A DNA stretch of 64,000 nt from Oikopleura dioica (Eukaryota; Chordata; Appendicularia; Copelata; Oikopleuridae). The notes under the pieces were generated by a model, which saw only the letters and a list, made by a program, of their open reading frames with translations, was not told the DNA's origin and made no database searches. The DNA lies in the NCBI GenBank assembly GCA_907165135.1, contig OU015567.1, positions 10,545,001 to 10,609,000 on the forward strand, read 5' to 3'. Position numbers and translations under genes: made by a program. How positions within the stretch are numbered: position 1 is the stretch's first letter; every line of letters begins with the position of its first letter. Below, piece after piece: positions 11,823 to 25,095 of the stretch.

Positions 11823-12355
11823 ATCATCATTCTTCCAGTTTATTTTCCCGTAACTGTAAATTTGACGATAAAAGACTGTATCTTCCTTTTTTTACCTGAT
11901 CAACACAACTGCAAATACTTGTAGCTCTGATATATTAAATTATATACTCTAAAATAATATATCCTCTCATTTAATAAATTAAAATAGAAAGAATCCGAAT
12001 AGTCGAGAACAGATTAATGAAGCATAAAATTTGCATTTCGGTTATGGAAACGAGGCCTTAATTCGGCCGCTTTTGGTGATAGCATCGGTCCCACACTTCC
12101 GCTTCCCTTTCAAGTTACAATTATTTCGCGAAGCACGAAAATTGAGATTCCGGTGCTCATCCGTAAAATTGCCCTCATTTGATGGCCTCCTGCAGTCGAC
12201 AGTAGCAAAAGCAGGTGCATCTGCGCAGGACTGACAATATCAGTGGCGTAATGTCCACCTGTAGGCGCTTGAGAGCTTGTTCTAGATTTTTATAAATATC
12301 AAGTACTTCCGTTAAGCAAAACAGAATATTCGAAAAACAAAAAAAAAACAAGAAA
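11823..12355. other. Intergenic region, no gene seen
   Basis: A short AT-rich stretch carries an ATTTAATAAATT-like segment after the ZIP stop (11960-11980), consistent with 3'-end signals. No convincing coding exon on either strand. Confidence 0.4.
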
Positions 12356-12760
12356 ATGTCACTGAGAATCCGAAGAGCTCCTCGATATGACAGTGTCACT
12401 GTCGATCGATCGATGTATCCGCCAAAACTTCGTAGAGACTCCAGATACTTCTCCTCCTGCACTAACTTGAACAAAGTCGAGATAGACCTCAACCAGAAAG
12501 TCTTCGATGCAATCACTCAGAAAGCAAGAAGTCCCGCAATGACGAAGAAGTCTAAGACCTCAAGATTTTTGAAATTCTCAAAAATTCTTCTGAGAAAGTT
12601 CGAGAAGGATTCCAAATCAACGCCGAAGAGAGTGCAGAAGAGATCAAGTGAAAATTTTACTACGAAAACGCCAATCGTACGAACAAGAGAGCAAATTATC
12701 AATTCCGGGCTAATCATTTGGGAGGAAGAATCCGAGCCAGCTTTTGTAGTCCCAGAATGA
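12356..12760 (+). CDS. Small basic hypothetical protein, single exon
   Basis: A 134-codon intron-less frame from ATG 12356 to TGA 12758-12760. The product is strongly basic, with Lys/Arg clusters (KKSKTSRFLKFSKILLRKFE) and an acidic C-terminal stretch around EEESEP. It has no signal peptide or membrane segment. Codon use and the A-rich leader before the ATG look genic. I do not recognise the family. A cytosolic or nuclear role is only a guess from charge. It converges with the ZP gene on the opposite strand, 150 nt away. Confidence 0.55.
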   Translation: MSLRIRRAPRYDSVTVDRSMYPPKLRRDSRYFSSCTNLNKVEIDLNQKVFDAITQKARSPAMTKKSKTSRFLKFSKILLRKFEKDSKSTPKRVQKRSSENFTTKTPIVRTREQIINSGLIIWEEESEPAFVVPE

Positions 12761-12910
12761 TTTCATTTTTTTCCTCTTCGCTTGTAAACTACCTGTATAT
12801 AAATAAACTGCAAAGATATCCAAATATTTGTCGTGCGAAAGTAGGACAAGCTAGAAAAGTATCAATATAATAAATGATGTATTGAAAGAAACTGAAACAA
12901 AATACAGAAA

Positions 12911-14470
12911 TTAAATAATCAATTTTTGATGCTGCTGGCGATAGCGAAGCAATGCATAAGTCAAAGTGAGGAGAGCAACAAGGATGAGTCCAGTAGCGAT
13001 CCACCATCGCTGTGTGATTTTGTTTTCGTTCGTGGTATTTTCTTTGCTCTCTACGATGATTTCTTCATCATTGTTTGTCTAAAAGAGCTTGATCATAAGA
13101 AGAAAAAATGCATAGAAATAAGTTCGTCGACCCGAAGGGGAAGATTTCTGTTTATCTACATAAATACCTGATCATTTCCAAACGCATCTTCGAAGAATCG
13201 CTCTTTCACAATAACATTCGCTAAATCGCTGATGACTTCTTCTTTTTCTTGTGGGTTAACAATGATGAATTTGATTTGGACGTCTTCAGTCGTTGGCTTG
13301 TCGGAAGAAGCTTCAAGCGCAGCCCTTCTTCGTCGGTTGGGGTTGACGTGTACTCGGCAGGTCAGGTAGATCTTAGTGCCGGGAGTGAATTGGAACATCT
13401 GGAAGTGAAATCCAACACCCTCAGGGTCGTAACTATCGCCTTGAAAAATTTTTATTTATCAAAATATAAAATGATTGATATACATATCAATGATATTTCA
13501 TGAACCCTTCACTTACCAATAAAGCCTTTCTGCAAGTCAATGCCAACAGGGAAAGGAACATCAGCGGGAACAACGCCGTCATTGATGATGGTAATCGACT
13601 TGCCCATGTTATCAGACACGGTACAGATATCAAGCTCCATCGAGTGAAGACCAGAACCAATATCGCTTTTTGCGGTAACACGGACGTGAAGAGTCTCACC
13701 GACGACGTAAACAATTTCACCTTGTGGAGTGGCCATGTTGTTAGCGGCGATTCCGGGTCGGACGCTCCAAGCAGTCTTGTAGAAAGACATGACCGGCTGC
13801 CAGAACTCGATTTGTTCCATGCTGCCGGGAGCGCGGACTTCGGGACGAATCACCGAGACAGCCGGGCGAATTTCAGTTTGGCAAACGACTCTTGTAAGAG
13901 CGCGCGGCATGCTAAGACCGTTGAAATTTTTGTGCGCTTGTCATAAATTTAACCTGATCAAGTCGTTGATTCTGTCCATCACGAAGGTTATGCGTTTCGT
14001 AAGTCCTTGTCCGTCAAAGCTAAGTAGGCTTGGGCATTCGAGTTCGTAATAGCCAAGGTTTGAAACTGTCGCTGGTCCACAGACGGCGCCTGCTGCTGAG
14101 CAAACATCGTTGGCGCATCCTTAAAAATTTCATTACTTCTTATACTTTAATAAATGTTTCTAACCATGAATGCCGACGTTAGGGATGCCACGAGCGTATT
14201 CCTCTACTGCCCCAGCAGGAATCCTGATTTTGATGCCGGTTGAAGTACAGAGCGGAATAGCCTCGTAGTCGCAATCTTTTCCAATGAATGGAAAACCAGC
14301 TAAAAGTTCATTTCAAAGTGAATCTCTTCTCTTTTTCCCATACCATTCGGTCGGCAGTAGTAGTCATTTTCATCCTTGCAGGAAGTCTCGCACTCGCATC
14401 CGTTATTACAGGGATTGTCAATGCAAGATAACGCGGCAGCAGCGCCGAAAAGAAACAAAAAATTGAACAT
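12911..14470 (-). CDS. ZP-domain type I membrane protein with a Cys-rich N-terminal module
   Basis: Read on the - strand from ATG 14470. A hydrophobic signal (MFNFLFLFGAAAA) is followed by a compact Cys-rich module (CxNPCNNGCECETSCKDEN). A ZP-type domain then spans several exons with conserved cysteines and the motif GVGFHFQMFQFTPG before a Cys-containing strand. A basic RRRR cleavage-like site follows (VNPNRRRRAALE), as in ZP proteins processed by furin-type proteases. A spacer leads to a transmembrane helix (WWIATGLILVALLTLTYALL) and a short basic tail ending QKLII-stop at 12911. ZP domains polymerise into extracellular matrices. It is paralogous to, and tandem with, the gene at 14847-17775. 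Short introns separate about six exons. Confidence 0.8.
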
Positions 14471-14846
14471 AAATCTCTAACTTAAAATTAAAAAAGAAAA
14501 AACTCAAAACAGTCCGCTCTCGATTTTGCAAGGAACGCGACTGAGGACCGGTTGTTTTTAATGGAGAGCGAAAATTTTTCATACATCTGCGATCTGATTT
14601 CGAAATTTTCAGTTGTTGCGTATGACCTCTAAAGCAAAATGTCCTCTTCTTCCTTAGCTGATACTTCGAATCTTGCTTGAAAAAGAAAATTGACGCCATT
14701 ATGCCATACATAAGTATCCCTTGCAGGGTTCCCTGCTCTAATAAATTGCTTATGCATCTTGTCACTGCAAGAATCAACAAAGACGATATTTTAACTGAAA
14801 AAATAATATATTTGAACATAAGAAAACTTAAAAAGAAACTAAAAAG
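14471..14846. other. Spacer between the two ZP genes, no gene seen
   Basis: The spacer lies between two - strand genes and should hold the promoter of the downstream one. No TATA-like element was clear, and no further coding exon is supported. Confidence 0.4.
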
Positions 14847-17775
14847 TTAAAAAGAATAGCCAAAGGCAGATTTATCTTCGCCCATAAGGGCCTCTTCTTC
14901 AAGCCTCTTTTGAATGATCATTTCTCTTCGTTGTCTGAGGAAGATAATGAGGAGAATCGTGAAGGCGCCGAGGAGGCTGATGAGAAGGTATCGAATCCAT
15001 ATGAAGCTAGCTGTTTCCGTTAAGATCTTTTCGATCTCTTCAACCTCTTCGTAGACCTTAAAAGACGTTTCATTTTTTTTTTTGATAAAAATGAAAAAAG
15101 TTTAGTTCACTGGCTTACTTCAGATTTCAGCTTTTTGCCGCTAGACTCGATGAAGCTCGTCCCGTTTTCGAAGAAATCCAAAATTTCATCTGCAAGATTG
15201 ATTGTCGTTCGGGTGGTACTGGGTGTCGTGAAGTTTCCATGGAAAAATTCATCAATCATTTTGCCAAGATCAACGGTTGTTCTGGTCGTAGTCGTTGTCG
15301 TGGTTGTCGTCGTGGTTGTCGTAGGAACGTCAGCGTAGATCGTGAGTGTTTGGAGATCCTCAATGATTTCTTCAATAAGGGCGTCGATGTCGGATGCTTC
15401 TTGAACCACGAAGAATGTAACTTCGATTTGTTCTTCATCATTGCCAAGGTCGTAATACTCATCAGAAATGCTATAAAGCTCGGGCAAGTATTCATCTGAT
15501 TCGTACTCTTCATAGTAGTCTTCATATTGATCCAGAAGTTCTCTCCATTCGGAGAAAGTATGCTGTTCATTTTCATGGAGCAAGTAGGGATCGTATGAAG
15601 ATCTTCGTCGTCTTCTGTTTTTATCCATACGTACGGAGCACATCAGCGTGATTTCCGTACCAGGCGCGAACTGAAACATTTGGAATTGGAAGCCAACTCC
15701 GGGGAACTCCTGGCCACCGCCAACCGATCCAGCAGCGCGATCAACAACAACGGGGAAAGGCAGATTTGGCGGGACAACGCCATTTGACAAGATTGTGATC
15801 GCATGGCCAGCGTTAACTGATGATCGGAGAGTGCAAGTGTCCAACGAGATTGTGTGTGGTGTCGGCAATTGACTCGCCGGAGTCCCGTTGTAATCTGCTT
15901 CTAATCTTACATGCAGCATTTCACCAACAACGTAGATGATTGTGCCAGTACCGGGAACAGCGAGATTATTCGCGGGGATTCCTGGGCGAACGTTGAAGTT
16001 AGTTTTCCAGAAGGACATTGTTGGCTGCCAAATGTTAACTTTAGAAACAGTGCCGACATTTCGAATTTCAGGGCGGATGACAGCTTGTGCTTGTCGAACC
16101 TCAACAACACAGTCAACGCGAGTGAGGGCGCGAGGCATGCTTATGAGATCGTCCACTCGGTCCAAGACAAAAGTGACTGACGAGCGTAAGCTGCCACCGG
16201 CGAGAGAAGGTGTTACTGGACAAGAGGCGATGACGCTTGTGCTACCAGGAGTGACACGGAATGGTCCGCAAATAGCATCAGAGGGGTGGCAAATCGTACC
16301 AGCTGCACATCCGTGCACGGCCACGTTCGGAACTCCCTGTGCATACCAGAAGATGGCTTCGTTTGGAACTGAGATGGAGACAGAGTCGGTGGTGCAACGA
16401 GGTTGAATCGGATACTCACAATTTTTACCAATAAACGGGAAACCGACTGAAATAAAATGTTATTAAGGAAGAGATTTTGAAAGACTTACCTTGAGGCTTG
16501 CAATAATAATTATTTTCATCTTTGCACGAAGGTTCGCAGGTGCATCCATTTTGGCATTCGCACTGGGGAGTAACTGGCGCGTCAGTAACAGAACCAACCG
16601 GTGGCACAATAACTGGGGAACCGTACCAGTAATTGACCAAATACTGGAATTCGAATCGCCAATAACCGCCAATGAGGCCAAAATTGACATCTTCTCCGTC
16701 ATAGCTATCGATTTCCATAATCATGTAGAAATTATCAAGCCAGGTTTGTTCGCGGAAGAGGAAGAGCGAGCAAATTGACTTCGTGGCCTCAACATGGCTA
16801 ATTTCGGAAAAGAATCGGAGTTTGTCATTATGAGTGATGCTCGTAACGAAACTTTCGTGGTTGATGATGTTTACGGAGATAATGCGGTTTCGCTCGGCAG
16901 TTTTAACGTATCTTGATGAATTGTTAACGGAATACGAATCAAAGAAGCTTACTTGAGGTAGTAGGAGCTTAGGTTAACGAGTCCTGTCGATTGTAAGCCG
17001 GCTGCGTGAACAATTTCGGTGGCAATGGGTCCTACTCGAAGCGCTGCTGCCAGTCGTTGGTAGAGAACTTGAACACTTCGGATTTCGCAATCATGATATT
17101 GTGAGTCTTAAAATTGATTTAACCTAAAAATTTTAGAATATCCTACCTGTTGTTCGGCGTTTCCTATCAATAGTATCATATCTATAAATTGGATAGTGAG
17201 CGTATGTATTGGAAGGAGCAGCAACGAAGACTTCAAAAGTAGTTCCTGACGGGTACACGCTGTTTTGCACTTCTTGGATGATTTTGTAGGCCATCCAATC
17301 CCAGTCGAAACTTGCGGCCCCACTGTCCCACTGGGCATCGATATAAAACATGACGTGTAGCTCTTCCTCGGTGAAACTGTAGCTCTGTGAGGTAGCAACG
17401 CCAGGATCATAATCTCCCCAAGGAGGAGAGACTACTGGCATACTAAAATATACCATTTTACTTGAATACGATGAATAATCAAACCTGAAGTCGTCGTTTG
17501 ATGGATTGTTGAACAACATCGTGAAGGAGTTTAAATTGTCACAGAAGCCTCTAGCTTTCAAGGTGTTTACTTCGGCGATAGCAGCTGCGACGTTTGTCTT
17601 ACGTACTTCTAATGTGCTAGTGTGCTAAAACTCTATTTAAGACCTAGTAGTCTTGCAGCTTACTTACAGCATTACATTGATAACTAAGATCAAAGACGAC
17701 ATTTGTATGGAGAGGGCAGACCTTCACATGCGCGGCTACCGTCCCCAGTAACAAGAAGATTAATTTCTCTAGCAT
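14847..17775 (-). CDS. Large ZP-domain type I membrane protein with an extra N-terminal domain
   Basis: Starts at ATG 17775 with a signal peptide (MLEKLIFLLLGTVAA). A long N-terminal region absent from its neighbour follows, with aromatic-rich exons (WDSGAASFDWDWMAYKI). The same Cys-rich module as the neighbour comes next (PQCECQNGCTCEPSCKDENN), then a ZP domain (GVGFQFQMFQFAPG) and a basic cleavage-like site (DKNRRRRRSS). An acidic Tyr/Glu/Asp-rich linker and a short Thr run (encoded near 15300) precede a transmembrane helix (IRYLLISLLGAFTILLIIFL) and a cytoplasmic tail ending at TAA 14847-14849. About ten exons with short introns. A role in an extracellular coat or filament is inferred from the ZP domain. 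Confidence 0.8.
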
Positions 17776-18138
17776 AACTTAGGGTTGAAACTTAAAAAGG
17801 GAAACTTAAAATTGAAACTTAAAAACTCAGCCGGCGGAAATCACACGACTGGTTGAACGGCCGCTCGACCGGGGGTTTTATAGGGTGAATCTTGACTTTG
17901 GCGCCACAATTTCGAAGAAATCTTGATAAAATTGACCGTTAAAAACAACCTGACCTGCTTTTGCGTGTTTTTGTGTAACAACAACGAAGATTTGATTATG
18001 AATATTTATTTAATTCATATTTTATCATTATTAAACCTAGCACAATTGCTTTGTAATTAGAAATAGTCTACAATACCTAAACAAAATGTGAACTGGCGGG
18101 AGAAGAGACAGGGACGAAATAAAAGAAATATAAACTAT
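17776..18138. promoter_or_regulatory. Upstream region of the large ZP gene with a TATA-like box
   Basis: On the - strand TATAAAA (complement of 17876-17882) lies about 100 nt before the ATG at 17775, in a GC-rich context (CCCCCGG just upstream). The rest up to the CTH stop codon is AT-rich with no coding exon. Confidence 0.45.
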
Positions 18139-19767
<1,629 letters not shown>

Positions 19768-20948
19768 GAGCGAACCCGTTCCCAGGTTTAACTTTATCAA
19801 GACGATTTTACGGAAGCCCTTTCAAAAGTTGAATCGGCCAAAAAAAAAAACAAAGCATGATTTAATCGTAAAAATCTACACTCCGGTTTATTTCAATCTT
19901 GGGTAGAGCTATTTAAAATTCTAGAACATTATGCATCAGGTTTATGCAAATTTCATCGCGAAAGGATACCTATTCAAACCTCATTCTTATCTAACTTTTT
20001 GAGGTGCGGAATTTAGTAAAGTCTCATTTAATATTTCATACCACGCCCTTTGGAGAAAAGGCGCCGCCACGTGGGGTTGTACAGGTGTTTGCGTACTAAC
20101 CTCATGATATTTTTTGAAAATCGTCTGGAAAAGGGGTAAGGTGTTGATGCTGGGGCAGTCTCTTGAAGAGTGAGGACAGAAGGCGGATGCTCGGTGGGAC
20201 GGACTTGGGCTGTGCCGCTTTTGATTGGTCAACCGGTAATGTTCAGAGGCTAAACGAAGCCACCGCCGGTGATATGATGCAATCTTAACACTTCAAAACA
20301 TGTCCTCAAGGAGCACCACCAAAGCATCTAGAATCCGATTCTCCAAACGTCAGCATCACGCAACATTTCGACAACACTTTAGATACAGTAAGCCCGCGGA
20401 ATTATTTGGTTTGAACACGCCCAGAGTGTGGTCAAGGGCGGTCCCGACAAGAAATGTTGAAATAACTTTTATAGTGATCTACCCTTACAACTCGCTACTT
20501 AGTGACTTTATTGATATTGTCGGACATTTAATCGTTTTCATCGACTGTAAATATTCTTCTTTTTACATCTTTGAAGAAATTAACTGTTACAGGAATTGTA
20601 CCGTCCCAAATATTATAATTTTGTTGCATAGTTGCATAATTATTAATTATTATTTTGGTACGTATCGTGGTTCAATTTCGAATCAAGGTTCTTGATAATT
20701 ATTTAAGAAGCACTTTCAATCAGTCTGATCACTGATCCATCATCATTGTTGCGCGACCCTAACATTGGTTTTTACTGCTTACAGCTGGTCGTTTTTATTG
20801 GCAATGAATGAAGATTATTTATTGAGTTCAACGAGTCCGTTCAGGAATTCATTAAACTCATTATTCAAAAAGTTCGATACTTCTTTATTTATGTTTGATA
20901 AATGAGGCAGTGAAGCTAAATGTCAAAAGCAGCAAACTTGAATGAGTT
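19768..20948. other. Intergenic region between CTH and RNASEH2C
   Basis: No supported gene. A 131-codon frame at 20300-20695 (+) begins with a basic Ser/Arg stretch (MSSRSTTKASRIRFSKRQHH) and turns into a hydrophobic, AT-rich tail. It could be a short exon followed by non-coding sequence, but I have no independent support. Confidence 0.35.
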
Positions 20949-21424
20949 TCAAGTTTCATGGAGAGCGGCCATCAGAGCTGGAACTTGCTCGACAAAGGCG
21001 GTCATTCGGTCCTCCACAAGAGGCTAAAATTAATTCATTTCTTGCTTTCTCGATGTTGCTTTTACCTGAACTACCCAGTTGGTGAATTCAGTTACTTTAG
21101 CAGTTGCTTTTAGCGCGTCTTCATTTAGCTTGTCTTCTTTCATGAGATAAAAATTGGTATCTTTGTACGTTTTTCCTTGGAGAGGGCGGCCGCGGAACAT
21201 CGAGGTAGCAGTTCCGTCTTTTTGGCGGCGGTACATGTTGAACCAGCCGTTGAGACTTACTTCTTTTCCATCGCACTCGTGGATTCTTAGCAGATATGGA
21301 ACCTTTCTTATTCAGTATTAACTTACACGCATGGCAAAACATCAACTTGAAGATTTTTCATTTTCTTCGCGTTAGTTATTGTCAATTCGCCGTTTTCATC
21401 CTCCTTGTACTCTTCGTAATCCAT
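20949..21424 (-). CDS. RNASEH2C: Ribonuclease H2 subunit C-like protein
   Basis: RNase H2 removes ribonucleotides from DNA; subunit C is a non-catalytic scaffold paired with subunit B. Three exons are read from ATG 21424. The fingerprint is MFRGRPLQGKTY, matching the SFRGR-L-GE block of RNASEH2C, followed by a strand with YLMKED and the C-terminal TEFTNWVVQ, matching the FxxFTLW region. The stop is TGA at 20949-20951. The length (about 130 aa) is close to other subunit C proteins. The first intron uses GT at the end of LPC(V) and an AG before ATCCACGAG. Subunit C evolves fast, so the call rests on these two blocks plus size. It is 180 nt downstream of DPP8/9 on the same strand. Confidence 0.7.
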
Positions 21425-21603
21425 TCTATATTCAAAAATCAAGGATTGTTTAATAAACGGTCATTATTTTATCTTTTTAAAGTCAATTTTCGAACTCTAC
21501 AAAATATACAGAAACAAATCGGGGCAGCAACGTGATCACAAAAGGTACACCTTGGAGAAACAAAACAAAACTTTCGTTGGCGGCTGATACGCTACAGCGC
21601 GGC

Positions 21604-24600
21604 TTAGAGGAACTGGTTCAAGTAGGTAAGTACAGTCATTTCGTAATATTCGACTGTTTTGCTGGAGCGCATTGAATGCCGCTCTTGCACGAATAGCTTC
21701 AAATCGTAAGGCTAGAATTTTTTAAAATTTATTTAGTTAGGTTTAAGTTACCTTGCATGCTCTGGTGAGTTTTTCAATGAGCACCATCATATTTGTTGTA
21801 ATGACATTTTCATCGATCATGCCATGGAAGAGAAGGAGACGATTAGGCTCATCAGGTAAATTAGGTACTTGCTGCACCACGGACGAATCACTGTAAGCTT
21901 TTGGGTTGTCTTGCGGTAAACCAAGGTATCGTTCAGTATAGGCAGAGTCGTACAATCGCCAGTCGACGACTATTTTTGGGTTTAATCACACTCAATCATT
22001 TCAGCTTTCTACAGAGATCTAGTTAAACCTTCCCTGGTGCACCAGAAATAGCAATTTTGAAAACATCAGGATACTGAGCAATTGCCATAAGCGACATAAA
22101 GCCTCCATAAGACCAGCCTTCGATAGCCACGCGATTGACATCAATGAATCCCATGTTCTGTGCAACGTATGCAATGCCTTCAACTTGGTCTTGCACCTCG
22201 TAGTATCCCATGTGATCTTTGATGACTCCTTCGAACTTGAGACCACGATTGTCAGATCCTCGGTTGTCGAAAGTTAGGATAACGTATCCAAACTGCAAGT
22301 TATTATGTGAATGGGAAGAGTTTCGTGAGACAAACCTTGGAATACATTCTATGCCTGTCAGACCTCGAAGCAGAGAACTGATTCCTGATGTTCTGCACTC
22401 GAGGGCCTCCATAAACATAGACAATTGTCGGATATTTGTTCTTGGAATCAAAGTTCTCCGGCTTGTAGATCTGGCCGAAAATCTCATCACCGGAGCTGTT
22501 TTTGAAGGAAAATATCTCAGGGCCGCGGGATTCTCTCTTCGCAAGTTTTTCAGGCTTTGGCTGTTGAGTTTGAGTGACATCGTCGGCAAGAAAGGCAAGC
22601 GGGCGAGGGCACACACCTTCTTCTGTCCAGAAGATGGCGGTTTCAGGCTTGGGAATTCTAAAACAAATATAAATTCATCAAATTGAGCCTTGCGTACCGG
22701 TAGATTTCAATTGAGGTAGGTGTGTTGACGTTTGAAGATTTTACAAGAAACATGTTCTCGTCGATGAAAACAGAAATGTCGAAGTGGTTAAAGTTGGATT
22801 TAGTAAGACGAAGACAAGACTCGTCATGGGCATTCCCCTTCTGATAATTTACTCGGTAGAGATGGGTTTCAAGAGGCGAGTCTCGCATTCCTAGAAATCG
22901 TTTACGACAAATAATGAGCGTATATATCTTACCTTGGAAATACACAAGCTGGTTGGCGAAATCAATGTCGATTCCCGTGTTTTGCACTTGCCAATTGCCT
23001 GTTGTAATAGGCCTGATCATTGTCTCGCACATGATTGTAGAGTTGAATTGCAAGTCGGGAATTCTATCCGCGTTCCAGTTTAACAACGCCGTCAAATAGA
23101 ACAGATGCTCAAAGCCGGACATATTTTCGAAGTGAAAGATAAAGTCTAATTTTCCTTCTTCTCCATTTTCCGCGACTTTCAGATCAAAAAGTGGATCGAA
23201 TCAGTTTCTTTTATCCAAGTTTCGCTTGTCCACTGGTGGAGGATAAAAACAGGATGTTGATTGATGAAATTGTCAGGGAGTTCGCTCTCTTCGTCGACAA
23301 AGGAATTGATGGGGATGAAAACGATCGCTGATTTATTTTGCAAGCGAGTCAGAACATGCGCCCAGATGCCGTTATCTCCAATCCACCCGTAACGAACGAC
23401 GTAGCCTTGTTCAGGGTGGCTATTTTGGACAAAATTTTGGTGTCTGGCCATCCAATTTCCATCCAATAAATTTTAAGTCGAACCTATCCATCCAAAATCC
23501 AATCCAATCCAATTTTTACCCAATTCCCCAATAATCCCCAATTCCAATTGGATCCAAATAGATTTCCAATTTTTTCAAGGCTTCTTGTGCTTTGAAAAGA
23601 AGGGAAAAAGTAAGTTTTTATTCGAAAACAGAATCAACAGAGTCAAAACGACGATTTTCTATCCGAAATCTGGGGTGCGAAACGGGGCAAGGAGTATCGG
23701 TGCCCCGTCCCGTCCCGCCCCGCTTAATTTTGCAGACTCGGTGCCCCGTCCCGTCCCGTTTTGCCCCGTTTGTCCCGTTTTTTCAGAGATATGTTTTTCT
23801 TGGATCCGATTGCGCAATTTCCCCCAATTGCCCAATTTTCCCCAACAAAATCCGGTACCCGGGCCATCCAAATTCCATCCAAATCTTATTGGATTGGATC
23901 CAATCCAATTCCAACTAATACCCGAATCCAAAATAGCCACCCTGGCCTTGTTTTTCGGTTTCACTCCATGGCAAGTACTAAGATGAAGAGGAATAAATTT
24001 ATTTATTGAAGAACCTTACCTCCATAAGCGGAATCGGAAGTTTGAATCTCCTGACCGTCACCTTATCGGTTTCATTGTCCGGTAAGCTAACTGTCAAGAA
24101 ACGAATATCCGTCTTTGGATTTTTACTTCCACTAGACGGAAAGACGGCTTCAGAAGACGCCGCTGATCGGGCGTTGCCAGAACTCGCGCCACCCGCTGCA
24201 CAAATCTGCTGAGCGACTGCAACATGATTGACGTATGTCAGAGTTTCAAGTTCGCTTTCGTCGGAGACTTCGTACACGATTCTTTGCGTACGAGAAGCTG
24301 TGTCTTGCCAGTAATAGCCAGAATATCGGTCGAACTCTTCTTGAATAAGATAATTGACCCAGCCTGCATAGACTCCCTTAAAGTCGATGTTTTCTTGACC
24401 CGCATTAGTCAGTTGAACTATTTCACCAACTTTTTCTAAAATAAAGGTGATTAAAATTTGAGCGGCCATGTTAAATTTTACCGATATTCTGAAGCCACAA
24501 ATTTCCATTTCTATAAAAGGCCATGTAATTAACATCTCCAGGACAGAGCTTCGGGTCCATACGAGGAGCCGCATTATCTAGCGCTGGAACTTCGTGCGTC

Positions 24601-25065
24601 ACAAACTTAGGGATTTCCCCAATGTCCGCGTAGAAAATAGAGCTCTTTCCACCCTGCATCAGAAGTCTGTTTCCAGTGAAGCTGAAGTCGTTGACTCCCT
24701 TGCTCGGGCTTTGACGTTTTCGCTCGAGCAATAAGTCGTGTTGGACGCTTCGCTTGAAATCGTTGACGTTTAAGATTTCAATTTTTCTTTACCTGTTTCT
24801 TTCTGTCGTCTATCCTCAACGGTTTGATAAGATCACTCCAGTTAGAGAGATCTACATTTCTCAAGAGAGGATCAACATCAACAAACATTAGATTTGGATC
24901 AGGACTTGCCCCCGGATTAGATGAGCGACCCATGAATGCAAGACGGCACTTGCCAACAGTAGACGGCAACGGGGTGAATTTTGAACAGGAAATATTCCCT
25001 TCCTGCATTTCTGAGGATGCCTCCGTTTTCAATTGTTTGTACAGGTCATAAGATATCCTGAACAT
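21604..25065 (-). CDS. Dipeptidyl peptidase DPP8/9-like, S9B serine protease
   Basis: A cytosolic proline-specific dipeptidyl peptidase. The N-terminal beta-propeller part has RMDPKLCPGDVNYMAF, EEFDRYSGYYW and DESELETLTYV, all close to DPP8/9. The hydrolase part has the nucleophile motif GWSYGGFMSLMA, an oxyanion-type YGGPRVQ, NRLLLFHGMIDENV (catalytic Asp) and FVQERHSMR (catalytic His). It ends NQFL-stop at 21604. There is no N-terminal membrane anchor, which separates it from DPP4/FAP. ATG 25065 follows the XRCC3 stop by only about 30 nt. An exon in the propeller part is interrupted at 23412-23944 by a MITE. A GT at 23921 and an AG at 23420 (in - strand sense) would remove most of it in frame. 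All catalytic residues are present. Confidence 0.9.
23412..23944. mobile_element. hAT-like MITE inside a DPP8/9 coding exon
   Basis: Perfect 18-bp terminal inverted repeats CAGGGTGGCTATTTTGGA, with an exact 8-bp target duplication GCCTTGTT at 23404-23411 and 23945-23952. The interior is made of short repeats of ccaatcc/ccaattcc type and a ccccgtcccgtcccg run. No transposase. Flanking host codons continue on both sides (EKQG before and EQGYVV after, in the sense of the gene), so the target site was coding. Confidence 0.93.
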
Positions 25066-25076
25066 AATTTTAAATC

Positions 25077-25095
25077 TGTTGTGAATTTCGGTTAC
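25077..25095 (-). promoter_or_regulatory. Probable trans-splice acceptor between XRCC3 and DPP8/9
   Basis: Between the XRCC3 stop (TGA at 25096-25098) and the DPP8/9 ATG (25065) the - strand has CACAACAG at the junction and then about 11 nt to the ATG. The 30-nt spacing and AG fit an operon intercistronic site. The pyrimidine tract is weak. Confidence 0.5.

Noticed and set aside
13500-13946. 148-codon + strand frame
   Set aside because: Antisense to a ZP exon with clear protein homology on the - strand.
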